A DNA stretch of 64,000 nt from contig CM069438.1 in the NCBI GenBank assembly GCA_035610365.1, forward strand, positions 46,062,837-46,126,836, read 5' to 3'. The position numbers and the translations under genes were made by a program. Below are positions 1-12,472 of the stretch, one piece after another. The notes under the pieces are model-generated. The model saw only the letters and a list, made by a program, of their open reading frames with translations, made no database searches and was not told the origin of the DNA. Numbering within the stretch: the first letter of the stretch is position 1; every line of letters starts with the position of its first letter. The stretch comes from Aquatica leii. Its lineage: Eukaryota; Arthropoda; Insecta; Coleoptera; Lampyridae.

Positions 1-869
1 GAAAGACAAACTAAGCGGAATATATCCTTTTAGAAAACGTATCAGAGTAAATCTTCTTTGAATCGATAATAATTTGTGTTTTATACCTTAGAAATGTCTC
101 TTAAAACATTAATAATTTAATTTTAAAGTTTTATACAAAATTGATTTGTTTCTCCAACTGCTAATAAGTACGTTCCGCAACTTTGTTTCATTAATTAATG
201 AAATACAAAGTTTATTTGATTTTCAAATTGAAAACAAAGATAATAAGATTTATTAAGTACCGAGAATAACATAAAGCGCCTTTGTAAGCTTCTTTGAAGT
301 TTCTAAATACGCATTTTATCAAAATTACACGTTCGATGAGCAATTAGCAGATACTTATTTATTTTCTCTTATTTTTATGCTTCAACAACAATTTTTGTAA
401 CATTCAATAATTTTTTTATTAATGGTTTTTTTACTAAAGTTTGTAAGCAAGCACAAAAATTATTTAATATACGCGACACGTACTTGTGCTTAAATTTGTT
501 TCAGCAAACTTTGTAATTATACAGTGATATTAATAATTTCTAAATGTAAAATAGATTAAATTTTGTTTCAGCCATTTATCTTGTTTTAAGTAACCACATT
601 AATTTTTACCGGCTTTAAAGGATTAGACTTTAATAAACTTTTAGCTACAGTTTGACTGATGTTTCCTAAATTGTGTTAAACAAAATAATAACTTAAATTA
701 CACATTTTTTTACAAGAACGTAAGCACTAGGTTTATTTCGGTAATTCAAAAGTTGGTTTGTACACTCAACTAAACAAAAAACGGGACACCTTAGTTAATT
801 CGAATAAAATAGTTTGTAATGTAAAATAAAAATATAAAAAAATATATAAAATTATTATTTACTAGAACA
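1..869. other. AT-rich stretch, no gene seen
   Basis: Very AT-rich sequence with only short open frames on either strand. I see no protein motif, RNA gene or clear repeat until the family C homology begins near 870. Confidence 0.6.
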
Positions 870-1255
870 AAATTATTTTTACCAGGACAGCTGTCGGAAC
901 ACAGACCTCTGGGTGTTAGCTTGAATGAAACAAAAGTACACAAGTGTAAATTTCTTATAATTTATTTGTAACTATAAAATTACTACATTAACTATTTACT
1001 TTAAAGAGAAAAACACTGTTTGAGTGCCAGCACTTAAATCGCTGACAAATAAAAAACATTAACCATCTTATAACTATTAACTCATTGTAAATTCAAAAGT
1101 AATAAACGTTGAAAAGTATGTATTTCAAACAGTTTTAATAATTGAATAAGGCACAATTTAATTAATTTGAATTAATCAACAATGCAGTTAATAAATATAA
1201 AGCTGACTCACCAAATCAAATATTACGTTATTGCAGATCTATTAGTAGCACATTC
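870..1255 (+). repeat. Family C dispersed repeat, copy 1
   Basis: This stretch matches the reverse complement of roughly 34035-34470 along most of its length. The best blocks are ACAGACCTCTGGGT near 902, the AAATCG...AATAAAAAAC stretch near 1045, and TGACTCACCA near 1205. The two copies have clearly diverged, with many substitutions and small gaps. No coding potential is visible, so the family is unassigned; it may be an old LTR or a DNA-element remnant. The sequence from 1256 to 1575 may continue it, but the alignment becomes uncertain there. Confidence 0.6.
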
Positions 1256-1575
1256 TTCACTCAAGTGTTAAGCTTTCTATTAGAACAAATAAAATTCCAT
1301 ATAATCACGAATCAAAATATCTCAACGGAATTAAAGATGAACGTAAATTGAAAAGTAAACATAAAGACCAATAAAGATAAAAATAAAGACCCTAAATATA
1401 AATAATTAAATAGTTTTTATACCACATGAAACACTTACGTTGAGTTGTATACAACGGCTTTGAATGAATTTTTTGTTAAAGTATTGCGTCACATGACGAA
1501 ATTACTAAAAATTTTAAATTCAATAAAAAAATTACATCGGAATGAAGATAATCTTACGTCATTATTAAGAAAATT

Positions 1576-3113
1576 TGTTACAAGCTTTAGGTATTTTACG
1601 AACCTGCACGGCCAACTCACAATAGTCGGTGAGAGGGTAGGGTTCCTAGATAATAATGAAAAGATATTTAAGGGCGCCAGAGCTTATCCCAAAGAAACTT
1701 TTGTCTGCTCACAACAGAATGGTAATAAACTTGTAACTAGATGTTAGGTTCGTAACTGCTGAAAGAAACGAATAAAAAAAGAAATTCAATCGTTAATAAC
1801 AATTTCACTTTAATTCCTCTATAAAGATAAATCTATTAACAATTAACTAATCAAATATCAGCCGGTACTGTAGAGAAAATAGAAAAGAGAATAGCAACAG
1901 GATCGGCAACTTACACTACACGTCAAACAAGAGTGTAATTACCATAACATGTATAAAACTTTTTCAGTAAGTAACATTAATAATGATAATTGATTGTGGA
2001 TATAAGCAGCAAGCGATAAGTAATTTACCTAAATTAATTGGATAACAATCACAAGTAACAAATCAATTCGTACGTACGATTAGCAAATATAATAAGTCGT
2101 GAGTTTACACCGTAGCGACAACGCATAAATAAGCAAAAATTGACTTACCAAATTCCAGGGTACTTTCAGAAAAACGTTTTTCCTACTGGCTCCTGCAATT
2201 AAACTTCCTGAAAAATAATTGTGTCTACCTGGCGACTCACAAACTACAAATAAAAGACACATTTAAGGGACAGTAATCGAACCGACACTTATCGTATGCT
2301 GTTACATTAATTCTACGCCTATGGTGGTATCAAGTAATCGTATCCAATAATTATGATCTTCCGAACAAGGTGAGAGTCATCAAGGTTAAGTTATGGCCTT
2401 CGAATAGAATTCAATCGTATCCAGTAATTAGGATCTTCCGAACAAGGTGAGAGTCATCAAGGTTAAGTTATGGCCTTCGAATAGAATTCAATCGTATCCA
2501 GTAATTAGGAGCTTCCGCTTCCGATTATAGTTTTCCCTTGAGGATTTTAAGTAACGATAAGAATACCCCTATTCATGAAGGTAGCACATGGCGCTAACCA
2601 AAAAGACATAAAAATTACCTTTAATTAAAGAAAGAACAAAATCACTTACTCTGCGTGGATGAAATCAATTATTTAAGAGAAACTACTAATTTCCATCGTG
2701 TCCCAACACGTGGATGGTTTTAGAGAGCGAACCTTCACTCACGCAGACATAGACAACAACAGGTACGATGGTAAAGTCAAAATGCCGGAAATCTCACCGG
2801 ATGTCGTCTGCTCAACACAAAGTGACCAACGAATCCGATAGATGGCGTCAACACCCGAATCGAATTTTACGTCGAAAACACATAGGCGTACCTAATGAAA
2901 ATTTTGACCGTAACAGATTGCCTTCCTTTCATCATAAAAACGTACCAAACCTAATGTGGTTGAAAATGGAATTGTCGAACAAAGGCCAATTCTCGAAAGC
3001 AATTAAAAGCGACGTTGCCAAACTGAATAAATTTAAATGCAAAATTAGTTGCATGAAATAAGCCAATGCAAAAATTAAATTTTAAATGTATAAAATTTTG
3101 AGGTGACGTTACA
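1576..3113 (-). mobile_element. LTR-like element A1 (family A, inverted copy)
   Basis: This is one of three related copies, with 8093-9204 and 15260-16544. On the minus strand it starts near TGTAACGTCA and ends at AAGCTTGTAACA, so its ends are TG...CA. The flanks are aatt on the left and agtt on the right, a probable 4-bp target duplication with one change. It aligns to the 15.3-16.5 kb copy over most of its length and is longer mainly because of an internal tandem duplication. TG...CA ends, 4-bp duplications and no coding sequence suggest a solo LTR of a gypsy-like element, although no full-length parent is in the window. A non-autonomous DNA element is the alternative. It is a degraded fossil. 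Confidence 0.65.
2339..2510. repeat. 76-77 bp tandem repeat inside A1
   Basis: The segment starting TCGTATCC at 2339 repeats at 2415 and, in part, at 2492, giving about 2.3 units of 76-77 bp. The first two units are nearly identical. The corresponding part of the 15.7 kb copy has a single unit, so the expansion is private to A1 and probably recent compared with the element. Confidence 0.85.
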
Positions 3114-3960
3114 AGTTGGGGGTGTAAACTAGGCTTGTTAGCCAATGCAATCGGCAATTATTCGTGGTCGATGACGATGCTATTTAAGTTAGACAAATAA
3201 TAAACATTGACACAATACCAGAAAAACAAATCGTTTATAAGAAAATTATTTTATACGAAATCATTTAGTGTACAAATAAAATTGATTGCAACGCTGAATT
3301 ATTCCTTTATTTGTCAATGTAAGCTTGCACGCCTTTTTTTGTGTAATTTAGTTTAATAATTTTTTAGATAACACACGTATAGCCTTCGTAAGAATAAATA
3401 AATCAAAGTTAACGCGTCTCCTTTAGATACAGGAGAGGCACTATGACTATTGTGATAAGCCAAAAATTATATTTCCTCTGTCACCTATATCCTGCTTTAC
3501 TATAATAGAATAAATAAATTTTATTGTATTTTTCAGGAATGTTAATTAAGAATTTATAACGAGAGTTAAAATAACCAATCTCATCACAACTCTAATATTT
3601 AATTTTCAATTATAAACGAGGATTTGTTTGCACAATACCAGACCAAAACTTTGCTTTTAAAGAAATCAATCGCTGAGTCAAATAAAAAGTTTCATACTGT
3701 ATATTTCTCGTTACCCGTAATTCTTCAACTCTCTTTAAAATATACTCAATGATAACTCATCAGAACGTTCACTCAAACATTTTAATTTGACTTACTGACA
3801 GGAACAGGCTTAATTTCAGACGACAAATAATTAACCCTACAAGTATCTGACTTTTTAGAAGAGGGCGAGAGAGACTTGAGTTCAGCTTTTTCGAAAGTTA
3901 ACATTACTAAACTATCTTTAAATTTTGATACTTTACTCAACAATTTTTTTTAAGATTCAA
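3114..3960. other. AT-rich spacer, no gene seen
   Basis: I find no recognisable coding region or repeat between A1 and the Penelope-like element. The 5' end of the latter is not sharply defined and may extend into this stretch. Confidence 0.5.
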
Positions 3961-3989
3961 AAATTGATCACGTAATTCCTAAGCAATGG

Positions 3990-6342
3990 TCTCTTGTAAT
4001 AGCGAATATTTCTTCTAAACCCTCCGTATTTTCCAAACTTCGCCACAAGCTCGTCAAACTTTTGTGCAATTTAACCTTTCTTAGTCGCTGTCGTGACCAC
4101 AACATCATTCCTGCATTCCTCAAAATTAAGTTCCACATTCAGACACGTTCTTCTAAAAACATCCTACACCGTGCTAGTCTAGCGTTGATACGTGAACGGA
4201 TTAAGCAAACTAGGCGAGAGTTAGACACCATTTCGAAACAACTCTTTTATCTTCATCTTGAGTTGGCCAACGCTCTATCCCCGGATGATTGGAAATTCTT
4301 CGACAACATTACTTACCAACAGTCTGATACCACTCTACGACTAACCACTGAAGGTCATCTCAAAAAGTTTCAATTATTGGAATCCAAGAATCGTAAAGTT
4401 TCCTCTACTACTAACTCAGTAAAGACGGTTGTCAATTTATCTAGTTTGGTTCTCACTTCAGAACAGGAATCAGTGCTCTCTAAGGGTTTGAATTTTGCCG
4501 TTGCATCTCATATCCCATTCGTATTAACACTGGCAAAATCCTTGAATCATCTAAGATTCCTAAATCCAACATTTCTAAGTCGGAAGAGTCAGCTCTAAAA
4601 AGTCTTCGTAAGAACCCTGATATTATTGTTCTTCCAGCCGACAAAGGCAACGCCACTGTAGTTTTGAACCAAATTGATTATGTTACGAAAATCAATTCTA
4701 TTTTGTCTGAGGAAACTTACGCTCTTCTAACCCATAACCCCACTTCGAGGATTGAACGCGAGGTTAGCCAAATCATCAAATCTTGCAATCTACCTCCTGA
4801 AACTAAACGTCGACTTATCCCATCAGATTCTAAACCACCTCGTCTATACGGACTTCCCAAAATTCACAAACAAGGTATTCCTTTTCGACCTATCGTTAGT
4901 ACTATCCAATCTCCTACTTACAAGCTAGCCAAGTTCTTGTCCAACATTCTTTGCGAGTTTACAGGTAAAACCTCTTCTCACATCCTCAACTCTCAGCATT
5001 TTATTCAACGTCTAGAAACTATAAAACTTGAACCCTAAGGTCTTCTCGTGAGCTTTGATGTTACTTCACTTTTTACTAAAGTTCCTATTAAGGATTCGCT
5101 TATTATCATCAAACAGATTCTGTCTCAACATGGCAAGGACTTGAGTTTGGTTCCTCCTATTGAAAAGTGTCTATCCTTTACTTACTTCCAATTTGATAAT
5201 AAGTTTTACGAATAAGTTTCTGGTGCTGCTATGGGTTTTCCTCTATCACCTGTTGTAGCTAACATTTTTATGGAATCCTTTGAAACGGTTGCTTTAGAAT
5301 CATCAATATTAAAACCTAAACTGTGGTTTAGATATGTTGACGACACGTTTATTGTTTGGTCTCATGGTCATCTTGAATTGTCTAAGTTTCTTGATCATCT
5401 TAACAATCAACACTTAGATATCAAATTTACTATGGAAATCGAAAGTAATGGTTCTCTTCCATTTCTTGACGTTCTTGTGACTCGTAAGCCCGACGGACTT
5501 CTAGGCCATTCTGTTTATCGCAAACCTACTCATACGGACAGATACCTTCATGCTTCGTCTCATCATCACCCTGCACAGAAACGTTCTGTTATTGAATCTT
5601 TGGTACATCGTGCCTTTTCTATTTGTCTACCTGAGAATCTAGACTCAGAACTCCGTCATCTTACTAGAACCTTAGTGAACAATGGTTATGTAAAGCGAGA
5701 TATTCATAGAGTTATTAATCGTCGTTTACATCCGCGTACTCGATTACCTAAGGACATTTCTACTCCCGAATCCAACCCGAAATTGGCCTTTTTACCCTAC
5801 ATTCACAAGGTTACGGATCAAATAGGGAAACTCCTTCGTAAGAATGGTATTAAACCCATATTCAACTCGACAGGCAAAACCTCTTAGATTTTTCCTTCTC
5901 CCAAAGACAAATTTCCTACACTTTCATCTCAAGGTATATACCAAATTCCCTGTTCTTGTGGTTTAGTCTACATTGGTGAAACCGGTCGTTCTGTCATTAC
6001 TCGCATTTCAGAACATGATCGTTGTATAAGAAAAAGGTATACTTCCAAGCCTGCGGTTGCTGAACATCAATTTACTACAGGTCACAAGATAGATTTTGAT
6101 AATGTTTCGTTGATTGCCAAATCTCCATTCTTTTTCAACAGGAAATTCCGAGAAAGCATAGAAATCATCAAACACCCCAATAACTTCAATCGCGATCATG
6201 GTTTCGAACTATCCCCTCTTTGGTTCCCGGTTATTAGTCATTTATCAAAAACACGCCCCCTAGCAACCGTAACCCAATCAGGGTCGAGCTTAATCATCCG
6301 TGACGATCCTTTTCCTTTAAATACGGAGACTATTTCTTCTTA
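3990..6342 (+). pseudogene. Penelope-like RT with GIY-YIG endonuclease, broken
   Basis: This is a relic polymerase that once primed reverse transcription at nicked chromosomal DNA. The N-terminal part (about 4000-4600) has the KLVKLL...NIIPAFLKI stretch seen in Penelope proteins. The RT core follows in order: LPADKGNATVV (about 4635), YGLPKIHK (about 4851), a motif A region SFDVTSLFTKVP (about 5050), motif B AMGFPLSPVVANIFME (about 5228) and the catalytic YVDD (about 5333). The thumb-side FLDVLVTRKPDG is near 5465. The GIY-YIG domain begins with GIYQIPCSCGLVYIGETGR at about 5933 and continues to about 6340. The frame is interrupted in a few places, so no intact product is expected. The real start codon cannot be fixed. 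Family assignment is very secure; clade assignment within Penelope-like elements was not attempted. Confidence 0.9.
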
Positions 6343-6565
6343 AGTCACTTCTACGGAGTTTAGAATCTGGCTTGGTTCACAAGTTGATTACCTAACTCGG
6401 TAGTGGTTCTTTGTTAGGTTTTTGTTTGCTTTTTTAGGTTATCGTTTTCTTTCTTACCTTTTCATAGTTTAGGTTATGGCTTGTTTCAAGTGGATAACCT
6501 AACTTTTGAGAAGTTCTTAGTTAGATTTCGATTGCTTGTTTGAGTTTTGCGATTTATCTTACGCC

Positions 6566-6618
6566 CTGATGAAGCCCCTTACGAAAGTGGGCGAAACGTT
6601 GGCAGCTTCGGTTGCAAC
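6566..6618 (+). ncRNA. Hammerhead-ribozyme-like motif at PLE 3' end
   Basis: The conserved core CTGATGA (6566-6572) is followed by a 4-bp helix, GCCC (6574-6577) with GGGC (6589-6592), and then GAAAC (6593-6597). That order is the hammerhead catalytic core with stem II. A UUCG-capped hairpin follows, GCAGC (6602) with GTTGC (6611), extendable outward by GTT/AAC. Penelope-like elements are known to carry hammerhead motifs in their terminal regions. A canonical cleavage triplet and stem I are not convincing here, so this copy may be degenerate. Confidence 0.6.
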
Positions 6619-6720
6619 TATGACACGGTCCAAACCCGGAAGACATTCTAATGTTAGTAATGGTCTCTTGCTCTGACGGCAGAACAATCCGGTTCAACCA
6701 CCTCTCTAAATGAAGGAGTT

Positions 6721-8088
6721 TATAAAAAAACAATTGCGCAGGATAAGAAAATATATTAAGTTAAAATAGTATTTGGTATAGTCGACCATGCAATTTTAGA
6801 GATTCATAGGCCTAACTAACTCGAAGTCAAAAAAGGGGAGGTTTGAGTTAATCTACAATATCAAAGATCATAGAAAGCGCCACTTGCTTATCTATGAATC
6901 TCATCTCGTTTATTCATAACCAAGAACGAGCGACATAATCATGCTAAGTATGCGGAGTTATTTAATGAATAAAATTATAATCACATTTTGTAACAGATTC
7001 CTTCTAAGTGGCCAAAACAATTTGATTTATAAGTACATCACAATTAGCTATACTGTACGGGTTTATAAAACGCGATAAGTTTAGGATAGTTAATTATGCA
7101 CAAATAACCAAGCTAACACACCCTGTATATAATAATTAAATTACTTTGTTACGATTACGTCGACAATGGAATAAAGGAGTTGACTTACCCTTCTGATTAG
7201 TGTTATTATTGGTTTATTAGATTAAGTTTGATCTGTTATCATAATGGATTATCCAAGCAGGTATACCACTCTTATAGATATTTCAAAGTTTATCAAGGAT
7301 TTTAAATTCTGCTGGCTTCCAAAGTCACCGCCGATGCTAACTATTTGGTATCCCTACTTTATAATGCACCCAAAAATTCTTTAATTCACAACGTAACAAT
7401 TGAGCTAAAAACTTTTTTATACATATTTCTATAATGAATAGGGTTTTAACCACCTAATTGTAACCAGAAAAAAATAAGTTCTTATTAATATTGCTTAGCT
7501 TCTTTTTTACGACCAAAAACGATAGTTTTCTCAATGAAACGGAATTTTCCTATTAGGACCAATGCGATAAATTTTCTTACAATTCTGGAGATCTTTACAA
7601 CAAATACAAGGAAAACCAAATAACAACATTACATATCACGACAAAATGCAGTACGATAAACCAAGTAACATCATGGCAAAAGTGCGATAACAGAATTTGA
7701 TTATTGGTCGTGTGCGTTAATCATAAATTTAATACGGTGATTTTATGTTTTGTAATTCCAATTATCAAAACACGAATACGGAAAATACATGCCTGATATT
7801 CGTCTAGATTAATTCAAAACTTTTATTAATATTCACAAGCTCAACAGGAATTAATCTAAATTTAGACGACCTTTTTATTCGCTCACGGAAAATCCGTCAA
7901 TGTCTTCATAAAGTTAAAATCCGTGCACTTACACTAATTGAGGAACGTCTTGCGCAAGCTTCTAAAAATTGCATTTTATTATATACGAAACGACATCGGT
8001 ACTATAACATTTTCTAAAACGTTACTACTTTTCAGTACACGTATGTAGTTCGTTGGGTGAATTTGCACAACTTCGGCGTCTGTTGGGT
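6721..8088. other. AT-rich spacer, no gene seen
   Basis: This holds only short, scattered open frames. I see no domain, RNA gene or clear repeat between the Penelope-like element and A2. Confidence 0.55.
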
Positions 8089-8092
8089 GATT

Positions 8093-9204
8093 TGTTACCT
8101 GCAAAATTTTTATAACGTAATACCCTGTATATCGAATTAAAATTAAATTCCGGTTTTGACGCCCTCTGCCGATCTTTCTGGTTACTGACATGTTACAGAA
8201 TTCATTTTCAAGCTGTCAACTATCTAAGACAGTTGGTGTCGTTTTTGAATTGGTCTAATTCTAAGATTTAATAGTACATCCACTGTGATGGACAGGAAAT
8301 TATAAGTTAATTACGAATTTAATGTAATTTATTTGGCACTGGACGTTCCGCCACGTTTTGGCTACATGTTCCGATTTAACTAATTAAGTACAAGGAGGAA
8401 TGAACATCGATATATAATTGAAGGCCTATTAATTATACATACTAAAAAGGAATGTTACTTCTTCGACATCAGTCGATTGCGATACTTACGTTTTAATAAT
8501 TAGAAGAAACAGCATTCGATATATCGGGTTCTTATACTTAATTTTTTATATTAATAATTTTGTAAACTTTGACTTTCGTAAGTCATTGCGTTGACACGAC
8601 TTACATTCATACTATTCCAAGCTCACTCACCGGGGAAAACGTTTTCTTTGATCAAGTAGGTACTGGATTGTGGGTAAGTTTACTTAATTATGTAGTCGCT
8701 GTCAGAAAAGTTACTCACGGAGCTTTTGCTTATGTTAATTTCCGTAATTACGATCATTGTAGCAATACCATTAAGGTAATTTCATTAATCATTTTGTGTG
8801 TATCGCATGCTGTGTACAAACGATATTTATTACGAAATTTTCTTCGCTGTTCATTTCGATTCGACTTATGTATTGTGTGTTGCCGATACTTCTGGCATGT
8901 ATGGATTGAGAATTAGATATACTCTTGTTAATATTCTACGTTACTAAATAATGTTTTTATATCTGTTTAATCTTTCTTTTATGGTAACATACCTTTCTCT
9001 CTTATTGTGGTTACCCGAACATCAGAGTAACAAGGATTACAAACCTAAAAATTCGTTACAAGCTTGGACCGTCTGTCTTGATCGAGACAGAAGTGTTTAT
9101 TATAAATGATCTAGCGCTCTTAATTACTATTCATTTGAACCTCCCCTATCTCCGACTGTGTGAGTTGGCCGTGCAAGGTTTGTAAGACCTATAAGCTTGT
9201 AACA
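8093..9204 (+). mobile_element. LTR-like element A2 with 4-bp target duplication
   Basis: The element starts TGTTACCTGC and ends AAGCTTGTAACA. It is flanked by perfect gatt duplications at 8089-8092 and 9205-9208. The first ~150 bp and the last ~160 bp align with the same ends of the 15260-16544 copy, including a short hairpin TCTGTCT/AGACAGA near the 3' end. The middle is more diverged. No coding region is seen. TG...CA ends with a 4-bp duplication fit a solo LTR of a gypsy-like element. It is an old, degraded copy. Confidence 0.72.
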
Positions 9205-9257
9205 GATTAAGAGTCATCTTAATACAAAAGGCAACAAGTGAGCTCTTTAATACTTAA

Positions 9258-10040
9258 CCCATCAAGGACTAGTGTTGCCATATGGCAACGAAAATTAGGT
9301 AGTCTTCTGTTGCTCAAAAATAAATAATTTTAAGTTATAAAACATAGATGGCGCTATACACGGCAAGGTTAAAATAGTGTTAGTTTACAAAACCGCGTGT
9401 AGTGTTGGTCTGTTTACTATATAAAAAAATAATTTTGTTAGTGAGTGTCAAAATGGACTTCGAGTTGACGTACGTATAAATAAAATGTGATTTTTTACAG
9501 TTTTTTTTTAAATAAATTCATTATAATAACTTTAGGAATATATTATTACCGTAACGGCGGCAGAATATCGGGAGTTAGCAAAACATAGTTGAAAATATGA
9601 ATCTTTGAAACTCGATGTTGCCATGTGGCAAGATTCCGGTGAGGAAGATGAAGGCAAACTAGTTGATAATTTATCCCGGAATTAATTGAATGCTCAAGTT
9701 CAACTTGTTTTACGCGGGGAAGATGTGGAATTTGTTGAACCAGAAACGGAACAAGTGGAAAAGGTTGCTTATGACGATACTAAATGAAACAAAGGTGATC
9801 GATCTGGAAGAAAATTCGCAAAATGTTTATAGTTCTGATTATAAAAGTTTTAAAACATTATCACCAACAGAAATATTTGAATTATTCTCAAATTACTTTA
9901 GACGAAATGAAGTGTTTTATTGCTATCCTCATTTTATCAGGATATTGTCAATTATCCGGAAAGAAAAGCTACTGAAACACCGATGGAGATCTTGGTAACG
10001 AATTAGTGACGGATGCAATGAGGAGGGACTGTTTTTTAAT
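9258..10040 (+). mobile_element. piggyBac-like transposon, 5' fragment
   Basis: A TTAA at 9254-9257 is followed by CCCATCAAGG, the expected start of a piggyBac terminal repeat, and then by a perfect 16-bp palindrome GTTGCCATATGGCAAC at 9274-9289. Between about 9630 and 10030, in shifting frames, the translation gives an acidic N-terminal region (DSGEEDEGK) and then the piggyBac-like stretches LSPTEIFELF and DEMKCFIAILILSGY, with LVTDAMRRD at the break. This is the N-terminal third of a transposase. The catalytic region and the right terminal repeat are missing, and a minus-strand LTR-element relic follows directly. It is a different family from the piggyBac at 30138-32434. Confidence 0.7.
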
Positions 10041-10059
10041 AATTTTTTTTATATCCAAA

Positions 10060-10940
10060 TAGAACCCATACTGTTTATAAGGTCCATTCTTAGGATAACT
10101 TCTTCCGTGATGTCGGCTACTAGTACTTGACGGTCGCTTGTCGCCGTTCGAAATCGCACTGTTATTGGTGATGTCTTATATCAGAACGAATGATGGTCTT
10201 TGTCGGTCCCGTATCAACCAGTAACACTTTGACCAATGATAAATGTTGTGCAATCTCTCCATAGGCAATGCGATTTGAATGGTCATCTCCGGAGCATGGC
10301 TCGTTGAAGTTGAATTTCGCCTTATTTGGTTTACTTGTTTTAGTTTTTTGGACGCTCTTCTAGTCTTCTTTTGAACTTAGTACAGCGTCGTTGTACGTTT
10401 TCGTAGTTCTAGCACGTTATTTCTCTTTCCCGAGCTATTTGTTCGAGAAATACACGTCACACCAATCCTTCCATAGTTTCTTGTGTCTGTCCGAGTACTT
10501 CTGTAGTACAACGGAGCCTATGGCTGCCTTGGTGTGACGTTTGTTTTGCTGCTTCAAACTCTAATGTATGTATATATAGGTTAAAACATCATTCAATGTC
10601 TTAGGTCGAGTTAACGGTAGATTTTTTTTCGTTTCGCTGTCTTGAAGACCGTCTACAAAGGCTTGAACAGCCAATTGGTCTAGGATGGTATTTGGTGCTG
10701 TAGGATAAGCGAACCGTGTCAATCTGGCGAAGACGGCTCCAAACTCTTAAAGACTTTTCGCAGCTTTTTAAACATAACTTTTTGTTTGGGTTTGGTACAC
10801 CTGTCAAAAATGAGCATATGCAGTTTGTAATTTTTTTAGAGGTGGTCAGAAACTATCTGCAAAATTACAGATGTCGCTTTCTGTTTGTTGCTCTAAGCAT
10901 TAGTAATAGCTGCGGCTTTAAACTGCTTGTAGTAGATTGA
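10060..10940 (-). mobile_element. LTR retroelement gag-protease fragment
   Basis: On the minus strand, about 10760-10595 encodes a gag-type segment (AYPTAPNTILDQLAVQAF, then VDGLQDSETKKN) like the retrotransposon gag domain of Ty3/gypsy elements. Further along, near 10235-10200, lies an aspartic protease signature LLVDTGPTKTIIR. The order gag then protease fits an LTR element read on the minus strand. No LTRs, primer site or polymerase were found, so both ends are lost. It is a broken, old fragment. Its upstream boundary may reach beyond 10940, but nothing there is convincing. Confidence 0.65.
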
Positions 10941-12468
10941 CAATAGAATTTTACCATAACATTTTAGAGATACAATTTTAAACTTTTTTCTTGTTTCTTT
11001 CCGATGGTCCATTATTAAATCTTCACTTTCTTCACCGTGAAAATTAATTTGATTTATTTTCTCTTTAGGCAGTTTTATTGTCTTTTAATTTGTCCATTAT
11101 TGGTTCCATTTTGTCATTGATAGATTGTTTTTCGTTTCCTAAACCTTTGCATATTTTTTTTCTTACTTAACATATCTGGTTGAGTTTTTTCTTGAACAAT
11201 TTTAAATTGTTTTTTTACACTAAATTGTACTTTTTCAAAGGAAAAAAAATAGTGCACGGCCGTATACGCATAATAAAAAAGTAAAATACATTATAACAAA
11301 ATCAAATAAATTCCGGAATTGTATAAAACAAACTTGACACTTAAAATTATGGTACGCAAATATAAGATTTTTTTTTTCTTGCTTCGCTTAATGTCAATAT
11401 AACACTTTAGACGTTGGGTATATTACGTCTTTTACTTTTGTTGTTTAATAACAATAGTAAAAATTAGCACAAAAGAATGCCATAAGATGTTTGTATAATT
11501 AAAAGATTCGATAGCTAGCTGTAAATTCTGATTAATTTCAAAGCTGTTCAATCACTGAAGTCGCAAATAAATAACTTAATCGATAATCAATTTGTTCGTA
11601 GGCAAACTCCTGGTTAGCTTTAGGCCAGTTGACGTCGTCCGTAACTTCGATAGGGTACCACAACTATATGAACAATTTACCGTCGGAAGATTCTCAATAT
11701 ACCGTCATCAAGGCGATTGAAATTTTTTTAAAAGCCGTAGATTTTACGAACTAGAAGAGACAAACCTCCACTAACTAAACTAAACAATTCACGGTTTCTG
11801 CATAATTCTCCGCGGTACTACCTCATCTAAAGAGGGCGAGTTTACCACCCAACCAACTATATTCCGATCTTTACTGCATTTCGAGGACTGTCAACCAACT
11901 AACTAAGTTGACTAAAAAAACATAAAGAAAATAAGTACGATTGTACCTAAAACAAAAAACTTTTAAACAAACTTAAAATAAACAAACTGCTAAAATATAT
12001 TTAATTACATATTAAATTACAATTATATCTCAGAAGGGAAAGTTAATAACACGAATACAAAGTTTAATAACAATAAATTTTAATAAGAAACAATTATTTA
12101 CTATCAAATTAATTACACAAGTTTAACAAACTGCAACAGTTATAATTACAGTATATGAACAAACATACGCGAGTTGCAAACTAATCAGATGTTCATTTAT
12201 ATAGTATCAACGTTTTATGAACAGGTTTTATTTACCCCACACCTGACACCAGTGTAATTTTAAATCTAACTTATTTGAAAACAAAATATTTACACTATTA
12301 GAAATAAACATGACTAATTAAATATAACGATAAAACAGCTTACATTAATTTATATAATACTACCACTAAACATTTACTGTCTGCACTTTTTATTTATTTA
12401 CAACTTATATTTGTATGTGTTAACAACACGTTCACGACGTTACATTTATCTTAGCACACGCGTTAAAC
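10941..12468. other. AT-rich stretch, no gene seen
   Basis: This is mostly low-complexity A/T sequence. A slightly GC-richer patch at about 11590-11900 has short open frames on the minus strand but no motif I recognise. It may be decayed retroelement sequence upstream of the gag relic. Confidence 0.5.
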
Positions 12469-12472
12469 ACTT

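Larger units (their letters stand above)
3961..6720 (+). mobile_element. Penelope-like retroelement
   Basis: This is a single plus-strand element. It contains a Penelope-type reverse transcriptase, a C-terminal GIY-YIG endonuclease and a 3' region with a hammerhead-ribozyme-like core. The 5' boundary is set only by where recognisable protein begins, around 3990. The 3' boundary is set by the end of the region after the ribozyme motif, near 6720. No target duplication was found. RT plus GIY-YIG in this order is diagnostic of endonuclease-bearing Penelope-like elements. It is broken in several places but keeps nearly the whole coding span. Confidence 0.88.

Noticed and set aside
1445-1747. 100-codon open frame on the plus strand
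   Set aside because: It runs across the A1 boundary at 1576, so half of it is inverted element sequence. It has no recognisable motif.
11810-11900. Resemblance on the minus strand to a piece of 28S rRNA (GGGTGGTAAACTC)
   Set aside because: Only about 13 bases match well. The following conserved 28S blocks are absent or shifted, so chance is likelier.
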